Of a DNA stretch of 64,000 nucleotides, positions 32,944 to 40,774 are shown in pieces (the stretch's first letter is position 1; each line of letters opens with the position of its first letter). The notes beneath the pieces were generated by a model. The model had not been told where the DNA came from, ran no database searches, and saw nothing but the letters and a program-made list of their open reading frames with translations. The position numbers were made by a program, and so were the translations under genes. Origin of the DNA: Sphingomonas immobilis (GTDB taxonomy: Bacteria; Pseudomonadota; Alphaproteobacteria; Sphingomonadales; Sphingomonadaceae); contig NZ_JAUQSZ010000001.1 in the NCBI RefSeq assembly GCF_030580995.1, forward strand, positions 248,001 through 312,000. Direction: 5' to 3'.

Positions 32944-34046
32944 CGCACCATCCGCGTGACGGTGATGCGGCGCGTGGCAAACGCCGCGCGCACGAGATCG
33001 CGCACCGCGTCGGGCGCGAAGGCGAGGCCGGTGAGGATCGCAGGGGCCACCATCAGTCCCCAGTAAAAGGTATCGGCCCGCCCGAACAGCGCAATCAGCA
33101 GCGCATAGGCGGAGTATGTCGCGAGCGCGCGCAGACCGAGCGGCGAATTCCACCCCGCCCAGCCCGCGAAGGCGAGACCGACGAGCGGCGCGGCGGCCCA
33201 CAAAGGCAGCAGCGCGAGCCCCGTCGATTTCGCCATCGTCGCCACGAAGAAGCCGAAGCCGAGCATGCCAGCCCAGCCGGGCGAGTTTGCGTCGGTCGCG
33301 TTGACGACCTCGCTCACCGCATGGGCGTGAAGCGCTACGACGACCGCCAGCACCGCGACGGTCGCGCCCCACGCGATGGCCTCGCGCCGCTGGCCTTCCG
33401 CGAAGGCGAGCACCGCCATGATGCCGACGTAGAGCGCCGCCGTCTCGCGGATCAGCATCGCCATCAGCCCGAACGCGACCGCCTCGACCCATCTGTCCTC
33501 GCGCCGCAAAGCCAGCGACAGCGCGATCAGCAGTCCTGCCCAGATCTCGTGGAAGGCGGCGATGTCGCTCTGCACGAAGGCGAGCATCCCGGCCGCGAGC
33601 AGGAAGCCGGCGAGGATCAGCGGGGGCCCGCGCGTGAAGGCGCTCCGCAGCCGCAGCAGCCACGCCGCGAACACGCCCGCCGCCAGCGCGTAGAGCAGCG
33701 CCGTCACGCCCCACGCGGGCAACGCCGCCTGGATCAGCGCGAGCGTCGGCAGGCGGAAGGTGACAAAGGGTTTGAGCGGATAGTCGCCCGCGCGCAGCGA
33801 CCGCGCGGCGATGGCGTAGTAATTGCCGCCCGCGCGCACGCCCTCGACGATCGTCTCGTAGAGCGCGACGTCGGTCTCGCCCGACGTCGCGCCTTCGCGC
33901 GGCGGCTCGGGCGGCTGGACGAGCGCGAAGAAGGTCGCCGCCACCAGCAGGATCAGGCCGAACAGCACGATCTGCGCGGGCCGCCGCTTCAGCCCCGCGA
34001 AGCGCGTCGGCGCGGCCAGCCACAGCGGGGCAGCGGCCCGCGCCAT
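32940..34046 (-). CDS. Multi-pass membrane protein (GT-C-like), unknown function
   Basis: 368 residues with about nine to ten hydrophobic segments. The first exported-side loop has ETDVALYETIVEGVRAGGNYY, an acidic-rich stretch similar in position to the catalytic loop of GT-C glycosyltransferases, though no family signature is definite. It overlaps coaC by ATGA and lies one base after ubiB, so it is cotranscribed. It could be a membrane glycosyltransferase using polyprenyl-linked sugar, but this is inferred from topology only. Confidence 0.7.
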   Translation of the reverse strand: MARAAAPLWLAAPTRFAGLKRRPAQIVLFGLILLVAATFFALVQPPEPPREGATSGETDVALYETIVEGVRAGGNYYAIAARSLRAGDYPLKPFVTFRLPTLALIQAALPAWGVTALLYALAAGVFAAWLLRLRSAFTRGPPLILAGFLLAAGMLAFVQSDIAAFHEIWAGLLIALSLALRREDRWVEAVAFGLMAMLIRETAALYVGIMAVLAFAEGQRREAIAWGATVAVLAVVVALHAHAVSEVVNATDANSPGWAGMLGFGFFVATMAKSTGLALLPLWAAAPLVGLAFAGWAGWNSPLGLRALATYSAYALLIALFGRADTFYWGLMVAPAILTGLAFAPDAVRDLVRAAFATRRITVTRMVR

Positions 34047-34047
34047 G

Positions 34048-35592
34048 TCAGTGCAGCACCAGCCAGGCCGCGCCGAAGCTCGCCGCGGCGCTCAGGATCG
34101 CGACGCCGAGATAGCGCCAGCCATGCCCGCCACGCCTTTGGCCGAGCACGGCGATAGGCTTGAGCGGCGGCTCGGGCGGGGCACCGCCGGGGGTGGGGAA
34201 ATGCCGCTCGATGTTGCGGATGAGCTGCGGCAGGCGCGACAGCGTGCGCAGATCGGTGACGAGCCGGTCGGCCACGGCGGCTTCCGGGCCCAGTTCGGTC
34301 CTGATCCACTCGCGCACGAACGGCGCGGCCGAATCCCACAGGTTGATGTCGGGATCGAGGCTGGTGGCGACGCCCTCGACCATCACCATCGTCTTTTGCA
34401 GGAGCAGCAGGTGCGGCTGGGTGCGCATGTCGAAGTCGCGGGTGATGTTGAACAGCCCTTCGAGCATCATGCCGATCGACATATCCTTCACCGCCATGCC
34501 GCGCATCGGCTCGCCGACCGCGCGCAGAGCGGTGGCGAACTCGGCGACATTGTGGTGTGCAGGCACATATCCCGCCTCGAAATGGATTTCCGCCACGCGC
34601 TTGTAGTTACCGGTGATGAGGCCGTAGAGAATCTCCGCAAGCCATACCCGTGCGCGACGGTCGATCCGCCCCATGATGCCGAAATCGATCGCGGCGATGC
34701 GGTTGCCCGGCAGCGCGAACAGATTGCCCTGGTGCATGTCGGCGTGGAAGAACCCCTCCGCGATCGCCTGCCGCAGGAAAGCGTGGACGAGCGTGTCGGC
34801 GAGCTTCTGGAGATCGTAGCCCGCCTCCACCAGCGCGGCGCGGTTCGACAGCTTGATGCCGTCGATCCATTCGAGCGTCAGCACGCGGCCGGTGGTGCGC
34901 TGCCAGTCGATCGCCGGAACGAGGAAATCGGGCTCCGCCGTCATCGCATCGGCAAGCTCGGAGGCCGAGGCCGCCTCGCGCCGCAGGTCGAGCTCGCGCG
35001 CGGTCCAGCGCTTGAACGTCTCGATGACGAGGCGCGGGCGCAGGCGCGCGAGGTCGCCGCCCATGCCCTCCACCTGTGCCGCCGCCCATTCGTAGGTGTC
35101 GAGCGCGCGGACGAACTCTTCCTCGACGCCGGGGCGCAGCACCTTGACCGCGACCGTCCGCCCGTCGGTGGTGACGGCGCGGTGGACCTGCGCGATCGAG
35201 GCGGCGCCGACCGCGACCGGATCGATCGAGGCGAACAGCGTCGCGGGATCGCGCTGGAACGCGCGCGCCATCTGCGCGTGGATCACCTCGAACGGCAGCG
35301 GGGGCAGGGCGTCCTGCAGACGCAGCAGATCGCGCGCGGCATCCTCGCCGACGATATCGGGCCGCGTCGCCAGCGTCTGGCCGAGCTTGATCGCGGCGGG
35401 GCCGATCGCCTGGAAGGCATCGGCATAGCGCGGGATCTTGGGCACGCGCGCGCCGATCCGCGCAATGCGGACGAGGCGGCGCACCGGGGCGGGCGTCGCC
35501 GGATCGCGCTCGATCCCAGTGAGCGCGCCGTGCCGCGCGAGGATGCGGCCCCATTTCAGGAGCCGCCAGATGTGCGTCGCGGTGGCGGTCAC
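34048..35592 (-). CDS. ubiB: UbiB-family atypical kinase-like protein (ubiquinone biosynthesis)
   Basis: 514 residues from GTG 35592. The kinase-like fold shows AAIKLGQTLATRPDIVG (the KxGQ motif), TVAVKVLRPGVEEEF (lysine), FFHADMHQGNLFALP with the Asp-Asn pair and AIDFGIMGRID (DFG). Two hydrophobic segments at the C-terminus (YLGVAILSAAASFGAAWLVL) anchor it to the inner membrane. UbiB is an ATPase needed for coenzyme Q hydroxylation steps, perhaps by extracting intermediates. It follows ubiE, separated by a nested palindromic repeat of about 100 bases. Confidence 0.94.
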   Translation of the reverse strand: MTATATHIWRLLKWGRILARHGALTGIERDPATPAPVRRLVRIARIGARVPKIPRYADAFQAIGPAAIKLGQTLATRPDIVGEDAARDLLRLQDALPPLPFEVIHAQMARAFQRDPATLFASIDPVAVGAASIAQVHRAVTTDGRTVAVKVLRPGVEEEFVRALDTYEWAAAQVEGMGGDLARLRPRLVIETFKRWTARELDLRREAASASELADAMTAEPDFLVPAIDWQRTTGRVLTLEWIDGIKLSNRAALVEAGYDLQKLADTLVHAFLRQAIAEGFFHADMHQGNLFALPGNRIAAIDFGIMGRIDRRARVWLAEILYGLITGNYKRVAEIHFEAGYVPAHHNVAEFATALRAVGEPMRGMAVKDMSIGMMLEGLFNITRDFDMRTQPHLLLLQKTMVMVEGVATSLDPDINLWDSAAPFVREWIRTELGPEAAVADRLVTDLRTLSRLPQLIRNIERHFPTPGGAPPEPPLKPIAVLGQRRGGHGWRYLGVAILSAAASFGAAWLVLH

Positions 35593-35598
35593 TTCTTA

Positions 35599-35700
35599 AG
35601 CCCCTCCCCTTCAGGGGAGGGGTTTGGGGTGGGGCAGTTCCGGGCGGCGCGCTCTGCGAGGCTTCCCCCACCCCAACCCCTCCCCTGAAGGGGAGGGGCT
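35599..35700. repeat. Nested palindromic repeat between ubiE and ubiB
   Basis: The outer arms AGCCCCTCCCC and GGGGAGGGGCT enclose an internal spacer, and each outer arm itself folds as CCCCTCCCC-TTCA-GGGGAGGGG or its mirror CCCCTCCCC-TGAA-GGGGAGGGG. The left half continues TTTGGGGTGGGG and the right half mirrors it with CCCCACCCCAA. A long hairpin with two side hairpins is possible. It has no T-run. It could reduce ubiB transcription or stabilise the ubiE mRNA. Confidence 0.85.
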
Positions 35701-35716
35701 ACAGGTTGGCCCCGCA

Positions 35717-36448
35717 TCAAATCCGCCAGCCGCTGTGGATCGCGACGAGGCCGCCGAGCATCGGCTCGACCTTGGTCTGCACGAAGCCTGCGTCTTTGAT
35801 CATGCGCTCGAAGGTCGGCATGTCGGGGAAGCGACGGATCGATTCGATCAGATAGCGATACGAATCCGCATCGCCCGCCAGCAGCTTGCCGAGCTGCGGC
35901 ACGAGCTTGTGCGAATAGGCGTCATAGGCCTCCGCGAAGCCCGGCCACACCGTCGTCGAGAATTCGAGGCAGAAGAAGCGCCCGCCACGCCGCAGCACGC
36001 GGTGCGCCTCCTTCAGCGCGGCGGGAATGTCGGTGACGTTGCGGATGCCGAAGGCGATCGTGTAGGCGTCGAAGAAGCGGTCGGGAAATTGCAGCACTTC
36101 GGCATTGGCCTCGGTCCACACCAAGCCGTCGTAGCCGCGCTTGGCCGCGCGCTCCATGCCGACTTCGAGCATCTGCGGGTTGATGTCGGCCACGGTCACG
36201 CTCGCGCCGCCATCGGCGAGGCGGAAGGCGATGTCGCCGGTGCCGCCCGCCATGTCGAGGATCTGCTCGCCGCCTCGCGGGCACACCCGGCGCACGAAGC
36301 GATCCTTCCACAGCCGGTGCATACCGCCCGACATGGCATCGTTCATCAGATCGTATTTCGCCGCCACGTTCGAGAACACGCCGCCGACGCGGGCAGTCTT
36401 TTCGGAAGCGGGGATGTCTTCGTAGCCGAAGGAAACGGTGTCGCTCAT
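35717..36448 (-). CDS. ubiE: Demethylmenaquinone/2-polyprenyl-6-methoxy-benzoquinol methyltransferase
   Basis: 243 residues. VGGVFSNVAAKYDLMNDAMS opens the UbiE family, ILDMAGGTGDIAFRLAD is SAM motif I, FGIRNVTDIPAALKEAHRVL and RRGGRFFCLEFST follow. It C-methylates the quinone ring in ubiquinone (and menaquinone) synthesis. The frame is open upstream, but ATG 36448 precedes the conserved start. It diverges from mutM with 58 bases between, and ubiB, a membrane protein and coaC follow on its strand. Confidence 0.95.
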   Translation of the reverse strand: MSDTVSFGYEDIPASEKTARVGGVFSNVAAKYDLMNDAMSGGMHRLWKDRFVRRVCPRGGEQILDMAGGTGDIAFRLADGGASVTVADINPQMLEVGMERAAKRGYDGLVWTEANAEVLQFPDRFFDAYTIAFGIRNVTDIPAALKEAHRVLRRGGRFFCLEFSTTVWPGFAEAYDAYSHKLVPQLGKLLAGDADSYRYLIESIRRFPDMPTFERMIKDAGFVQTKVEPMLGGLVAIHSGWRI

Positions 36449-36506
36449 GGCGATCGCTCTAGCGGGCGCTTGTGGCGCGGGCAAACGCAACCTAGCTGTC
36501 TGGCCC

Positions 36507-37322
36507 ATGCCCGAGCTTCCCGAAGTCGAGACCACCGTGCGGGGCCTGCGCCCAGTGCTCGAAGGCGCGCGCCTCACGCTGGTGCAGCCGCGCCGCGGCG
36601 ACCTGCGCCGGCCATTCCCGGAGGATCTCGGCCAGCGCATGACCGGCGCGCGCGTGACGGCCCTTGGCCGCCGCGCCAAATACGGGCTGATCGACACCGA
36701 TCGCGGCGACACGATGATCTTCCATCTCGGCATGTCGGGGCGCTGGCGCGTCGATCCGGCGGAGCTGCTGCCGCATGACCACCTCATTCTGGAGACGGAT
36801 ACCGGGCGCAGGCTCGCGCTCAACGATCCGCGCCGCTTCGGCTCGGTCGATCTGGTGCGGACCGATTCGGTCCTCGCCTGGCCGCCCTTCGCCGCGACGG
36901 GGCCGGAACCGTTCGATCCCGGTTTCACCGCCGCCTATCTGAAGGACAAGCTCGCCGGGCGGATCGCGCCGATCAAGGCGATGCTGCTCGATCAGAAGGT
37001 CGTGGCAGGGCTCGGCAATATCTACGTCTGCGAGGCGCTGTTCATCGCGCGCATCAGCCCGAAGCGCGAGGCCGGGCGAATCAGCCTCGCCAAACTCGAG
37101 AAACTCGTGGCCGCGATTCACGAGGTGCTGATCGCCGCGATCGAGGCGGGCGGCTCGACGCTGCGCGACTATGCGCGGCCCGACGGCGAGCTCGGTTATT
37201 TCTCCAAGCAGTTCGCCGTCTACGGCCGTGAGGGCGAGCCGTGCGCCGGATGCGCGGGCGTCGTCAGGCGCTATGCGGACGGCGGCCGGTCGACGTTTTG
37301 GTGTCCTTCTTGCCAGAAATGA
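36507..37322 (+). CDS. mutM: Formamidopyrimidine-DNA glycosylase
   Basis: 271 residues. PELPEVETTVRGL after the initiator Met gives the catalytic N-terminal proline and Glu; the frame upstream is open but this start is required for activity. Catalytic Lys lies in RRAKYGLI, with HLGMSGRW next. The C-terminal zinc finger has CAGC and CPSC pairs around a short hairpin (VRRYADGGRSTFW). It removes 8-oxoguanine from DNA and nicks the abasic site. Its end is about 90 bases upstream of rpsT. Confidence 0.97.
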   Translation: MPELPEVETTVRGLRPVLEGARLTLVQPRRGDLRRPFPEDLGQRMTGARVTALGRRAKYGLIDTDRGDTMIFHLGMSGRWRVDPAELLPHDHLILETDTGRRLALNDPRRFGSVDLVRTDSVLAWPPFAATGPEPFDPGFTAAYLKDKLAGRIAPIKAMLLDQKVVAGLGNIYVCEALFIARISPKREAGRISLAKLEKLVAAIHEVLIAAIEAGGSTLRDYARPDGELGYFSKQFAVYGREGEPCAGCAGVVRRYADGGRSTFWCPSCQK

Positions 37323-37414
37323 TTGACCACCACCGCCTCAGCCGGTAAGGGCGCTGCTTTCCGGGGCCGGGAGCGATTCCTGCGCCCTTTCTTGTTTCAG
37401 AATCAGAGGGCTTC

Positions 37415-37678
37415 ATGGCCAATACGCCACAGGCGAAAAAGCGTATCCGTCGCAACGACCGTCGCGCGGAAATCAACGGCAACCGGGTCGGCCGCATCCG
37501 CACCTTCGTGAAGAAGGCCGAGGCCGCTCTGGCAGCAGGCGACAAGCCCGCCGCCACCGAAGCGATGGCCGCGATGCAGCCGGAGCTGGCACGTGGCGTC
37601 GCCAAGGGCGTGCTGCACAAGAACACCGCATCGCGGAAGTTCTCGCGCCTGACGAAGCGGCTCGCCGCGCTCGCCTGA
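37415..37678 (+). CDS. rpsT: 30S ribosomal protein S20
   Basis: 87 residues of the expected size. [16 protein letters not shown] and the C-terminal [19 protein letters not shown] are S20 hallmarks; the protein is highly basic and helical. It binds 16S rRNA in the small subunit. It follows mutM on the same strand and ends at a strong intrinsic terminator (37705-37735), so the upstream gene mutM may share its transcript. Confidence 0.98.
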   Translation: MANTPQAKKRIRRNDRRAEINGNRVGRIRTFVKKAEAALAAGDKPAATEAMAAMQPELARGVAKGVLHKNTASRKFSRLTKRLAALA

Positions 37679-37704
37679 TTCGACCCGTTTCGGGGCAGTC
37701 TTCA

Positions 37705-37735
37705 GCCCGCCCGGCCAGTTCCGGGCGGGTTTTTT
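37705..37735 (+). terminator. Rho-independent terminator after rpsT
   Basis: A nine-base-pair GC stem (CCCGCCCGG / CCGGGCGGG) with a six-base loop (CCAGTT) is followed directly by six T. It lies 26 bases after the rpsT stop, the classical arrangement. Confidence 0.93.
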
Positions 37736-38138
37736 GGCGTCCAGAAAAGACGTTTCAAATATGCGCAATTTCGTTTCTCGATGCTGCAGCTGCGTTGCTG
37801 GGAACTCGATGCTCTAAACATAGGAGATTCCACGATTCGCAGGGTGTTTCATCAAACAGAAACATAAGACCTTAGTCTTATCAGCCACTTGTGCGATTTT
37901 TGACGGGAATCCTTGGCGCAATTCGAGTCAATCCCGAATATTTCAAAATTCTGACGGGTCGCGCTCTTGCTCGACTCGTTTTGATCTTCATAAATGGCCG
38001 GCGCAGCGCAGGCGGTTCCGCCTCGCGTCTCATCGAAGTTGGATTGCCAGGCGGATCGTGATTCCGGCTGTGGGGGTTTTTGTCTGTCGTCTGTCTGGCG
38101 GCGCGGCACTGTGTCGCGCCGTGGTGGAAGGGTATTGC
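37736..38138. other. Gene-poor, relatively AT-rich region upstream of dnaA
   Basis: About 400 bases without a credible gene and with lower GC than the flanks. It contains a perfect short palindrome at 37864-37881 (ATAAGAC and GTCTTAT around CTTA) and a nine-base direct repeat CTCGATGCT at 37778-37786 and 37805-37813. No clear DnaA boxes (TTATCCACA) were found, so an origin is not supported; it probably holds the dnaA promoter and leader. Confidence 0.5.
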
Positions 38139-39596
38139 GTGAACGGTTTTGCGGTCAAGAATGCGATACGGTCGAACGGGCTTGGTAGCGAGCAAACGAA
38201 CGGACAAGTAAGCGCACAGGCCAACGGAGAGGTTGCGAAGGCCTGGAACACGGTGCGCGCGCATCTGCGCGAATCCGCCGGAGCGCGGCTGTTCGACAAA
38301 TGGCTGAAGCCGATCGAGCTTACCCCTGAATCGGATACCGACACGGTGCGGCTGGCGCTGCCTTCGGCGTTCATGACCAACTGGGTCAGCAACCACTATG
38401 CCGACCGGTTGCTCGCCGAATTCCGCATGCAGATTCCGGGCGTGCGCAGCGTGTCGATCGAGACGCGCTCGGCGATCCCGCAGGTCGCGGCGCTACGCGT
38501 CGAGGCCGTTGACGCGCCGCAGGACGCGCCCACTCCGGTCGCGACCATCGCCACGCCGGGCGTGGTGCGCGAGCGGCCGCCGCTCGATCCGCGCTTCACC
38601 TTCGATCGCTTCGTCGTCGATCCCTCGAACCGCGTCGCCTTCAATGCCGCACGCGCGCTGGCCGAGCCCGGCGTGCCGCGCTTCAGCCCGCTGTTCCTTC
38701 ACGGCGGGACGGGGCAGGGCAAGTCGCACCTGATGCACGCGATCGGCGCGGCGTATCTGCTGGCGGTGCCACAGGCCAACGTCATCCTGATGTCGGCCGA
38801 GCGCTTCATGTTCGATTTCGTCCAGGCGATCCGCGCGCGCGACACGCATGGCTTCAAGGCGCGGCTGCGCGCCGCCGACCTGCTGCTGATCGACGATCTG
38901 CAATTCATCGCCGGCAAGGATTCCACGCAGGAGGAATTCTTCCACACGATCAACGAAGTGATGGGTGCCGGCAAACGTCTCGTCATCAGTGCCGACCGTT
39001 GCCCGCAGGGGCTCGACGGGATCGAGCTGCGCATCACCTCGCGCCTGTCGTGCGGTCTCGTCGCCGACATCAAGGCACCCGACCTGACGCTGCGCCGCGC
39101 GGTGCTGGCGCGCAAGCTGATCGACATGCCCGAAGTGTCGGCGCCCGCCGAGGTGCTCGATCTGCTGGCGGCGCGCATCACGGCGAACATCCGCGATCTG
39201 GAGGGGGCGCTCAACCGACTCGTCGCGTACTCGCAGCTTACCGGCGATCCGATCGACATGGATTTCGCGGTGGCGACGCTCGGCGACATGCTGCGCGGGG
39301 CCGAGCGACGCGTGACGATCGACGAGATCCAGAAGGCCGTTTCGGCGCATTTCGAGTTGAAGCCGGTCGATCTCGTATCGGCCCGCCGCGCCGTCGTGGT
39401 CGCCCGCCCGCGCCAGATCGCGATGTACCTCGCCAAGCGCCTGACGACGCGCTCGCTGCCCGAAATCGGGCGAAAATTCGGCGGGCGCGACCATTCGACG
39501 GTGATCCATGCGGTGCGCCGCATCGAGGAACTGCGCGACAAGGACCGCGACATCGACGCTGCGGTCAGGACTTTGCTGCATACGCTGGAGGGCTGA
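38139..39596 (+). CDS. dnaA: Chromosomal replication initiator protein DnaA
   Basis: 485 residues from GTG 38139. Domain I (AWNTVRAHLRESAGARLFDKW) is present. Walker A is LFLHGGTGQGKSHLMHAIG, with Gln where many DnaAs have Leu; DLLLIDDLQFIAGKD is Walker B. Domain IV ends VSARRAVVVARPRQIAMYL and IGRKFGGRDHSTVIHAVRRI, the DnaA-box reader. GTG 38139 is preceded by GGAAGGG seven bases away; an open frame starts 27 codons earlier. In many alphaproteobacteria dnaA is remote from oriC, and no DnaA boxes are evident upstream, so this locus is not necessarily the origin. Confidence 0.96.
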   Translation: MNGFAVKNAIRSNGLGSEQTNGQVSAQANGEVAKAWNTVRAHLRESAGARLFDKWLKPIELTPESDTDTVRLALPSAFMTNWVSNHYADRLLAEFRMQIPGVRSVSIETRSAIPQVAALRVEAVDAPQDAPTPVATIATPGVVRERPPLDPRFTFDRFVVDPSNRVAFNAARALAEPGVPRFSPLFLHGGTGQGKSHLMHAIGAAYLLAVPQANVILMSAERFMFDFVQAIRARDTHGFKARLRAADLLLIDDLQFIAGKDSTQEEFFHTINEVMGAGKRLVISADRCPQGLDGIELRITSRLSCGLVADIKAPDLTLRRAVLARKLIDMPEVSAPAEVLDLLAARITANIRDLEGALNRLVAYSQLTGDPIDMDFAVATLGDMLRGAERRVTIDEIQKAVSAHFELKPVDLVSARRAVVVARPRQIAMYLAKRLTTRSLPEIGRKFGGRDHSTVIHAVRRIEELRDKDRDIDAAVRTLLHTLEG

Positions 39597-39675
39597 GCTT
39601 CGCTCAGCTTTGAGGTGTGAGATCCCCGGATTCGAAGCGGTGACGCTTGCGGCCTGGGGTTCCATTTTCTGATGC

Positions 39676-39762
39676 CGTCGCCCCGGCGGAGGCCGGGGCC
39701 GTTACGTGCTAGGCAACCGCGCGCCTGATACTCTAGCGGCCCCGGCCTGCGCCGGGGCGACG
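39676..39762. repeat. Palindromic repeat between dnaA and trpS (CCCCGGC type)
   Basis: Arms CGTCGCCCCGGC and GCCGGGGCGACG enclose inner arms GGCCGGGGCC and GGCCCCGGCC and a core with CTAG at both sides. The same sequence plan recurs at 45234-45318 inside the Smr gene. Both dnaA and trpS end into this gap. Confidence 0.85.
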
Positions 39763-39763
39763 A

Positions 39764-40765
39764 TCAAACATGCAGCCCCACTGCGGCCTGCGCCGCGCGC
39801 AGCGTCGGTGCGGCGATGGCATTGGCCTTGGCGGCCCCCTCCGCCAGCGCGGCGCTCACCGCCGCCTTGTCGTCCAGCAGCGCCGTCAGCCGGTCGCGGA
39901 TCGGGCCGAGAACGGCGATCGCGAGATCGGCGAGCGCGGGCTTGAACGCGCCGAAGCCCTTACCGGCAAAATCCGCCGTCACCTCTTGCGGGGTCTTGCC
40001 TGCCAGCACCGCGTAGATCGTCACGAGGTTCTTCGCCTCGGCGCGCTGTTCCAGATCGGTGAAAGCCTCCGGCAACACGTCGGCGTCGCTCTTGGCCTTC
40101 TTCACCTTCGAGGCGATCGTGTCGTCGCTGTCGACCAGGTTGATGCGCGAGGCGTCCGAAGGGTCCGACTTCGACATCTTCGCCGTGCCGTCGCGCAAGC
40201 TCATGATGCGCGGCGCTTCCTTGGAAATCAGCGGTTCGGGCAGCGGGAACAGCTCCACGCCGAAATCGGTGTTGAACTTGGTGGCGATATCGCGCGCCAA
40301 CTCGAGATGCTGCTTCTGGTCGTGCCCGACCGGCACGTGCGTCGCCTTGTAGAGCAGCACGTCGGCGGCCTGGAGAACCGGATAGGTGAAGAGATCGACG
40401 CTCTGCGTCTCGCCGCTCTTGCCGGCCTTGTCCTTCCACTGCGTCATGCGGTTGAGCCAGCCCATGCGCGCCGTGCCGCCGAGCAGCCACGCCAGCTCGC
40501 TGTGCGCGGGCACGCGCGCCTGGTTGAACAGCACCGAACGCGCGGGGTCGATTCCGCAGGCGAGCAGCGTCGCGGCCATCTCGATCGTGTTGGCGTGCAG
40601 CTCGGCCGCGACCACCGGCTGCGACAGCGCGTGCAGATCGGCGAGGAAGAACAGGCAGGTGCCCGCCGGATTTGCATCCTGCATCTGCACCCATTGCTTG
40701 ATAGCGCCGAGATAGTTGCCGAGGTGGAGGTTGCCGGTAGGCTGGATGCCGGAAAGCACGCGCAT
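39764..40765 (-). CDS. trpS: Tryptophanyl-tRNA synthetase
   Basis: 333 residues, typical of bacterial TrpRS. The class I HIGH-like motif is TGNLHLGNYLGA (about residue 10), and the KMSKS loop is TAKMSKSDPSDAS near residue 195. LFNQARVPAHSELAWLL and VPVGHDQKQHLELARDI are further family blocks. It charges tRNA-Trp with tryptophan. It lies nine bases downstream of murJ on the same strand and is probably cotranscribed with it. Confidence 0.97.
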   Translation of the reverse strand: MRVLSGIQPTGNLHLGNYLGAIKQWVQMQDANPAGTCLFFLADLHALSQPVVAAELHANTIEMAATLLACGIDPARSVLFNQARVPAHSELAWLLGGTARMGWLNRMTQWKDKAGKSGETQSVDLFTYPVLQAADVLLYKATHVPVGHDQKQHLELARDIATKFNTDFGVELFPLPEPLISKEAPRIMSLRDGTAKMSKSDPSDASRINLVDSDDTIASKVKKAKSDADVLPEAFTDLEQRAEAKNLVTIYAVLAGKTPQEVTADFAGKGFGAFKPALADLAIAVLGPIRDRLTALLDDKAAVSAALAEGAAKANAIAAPTLRAAQAAVGLHV

Positions 40766-40774
40766 GGGAAAGTC

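Noticed and set aside
37736..38138. Chromosomal origin beside dnaA
   Set aside because: No DnaA-box clusters or AT-rich 13-mers were recognised; only one palindrome and one short direct repeat.
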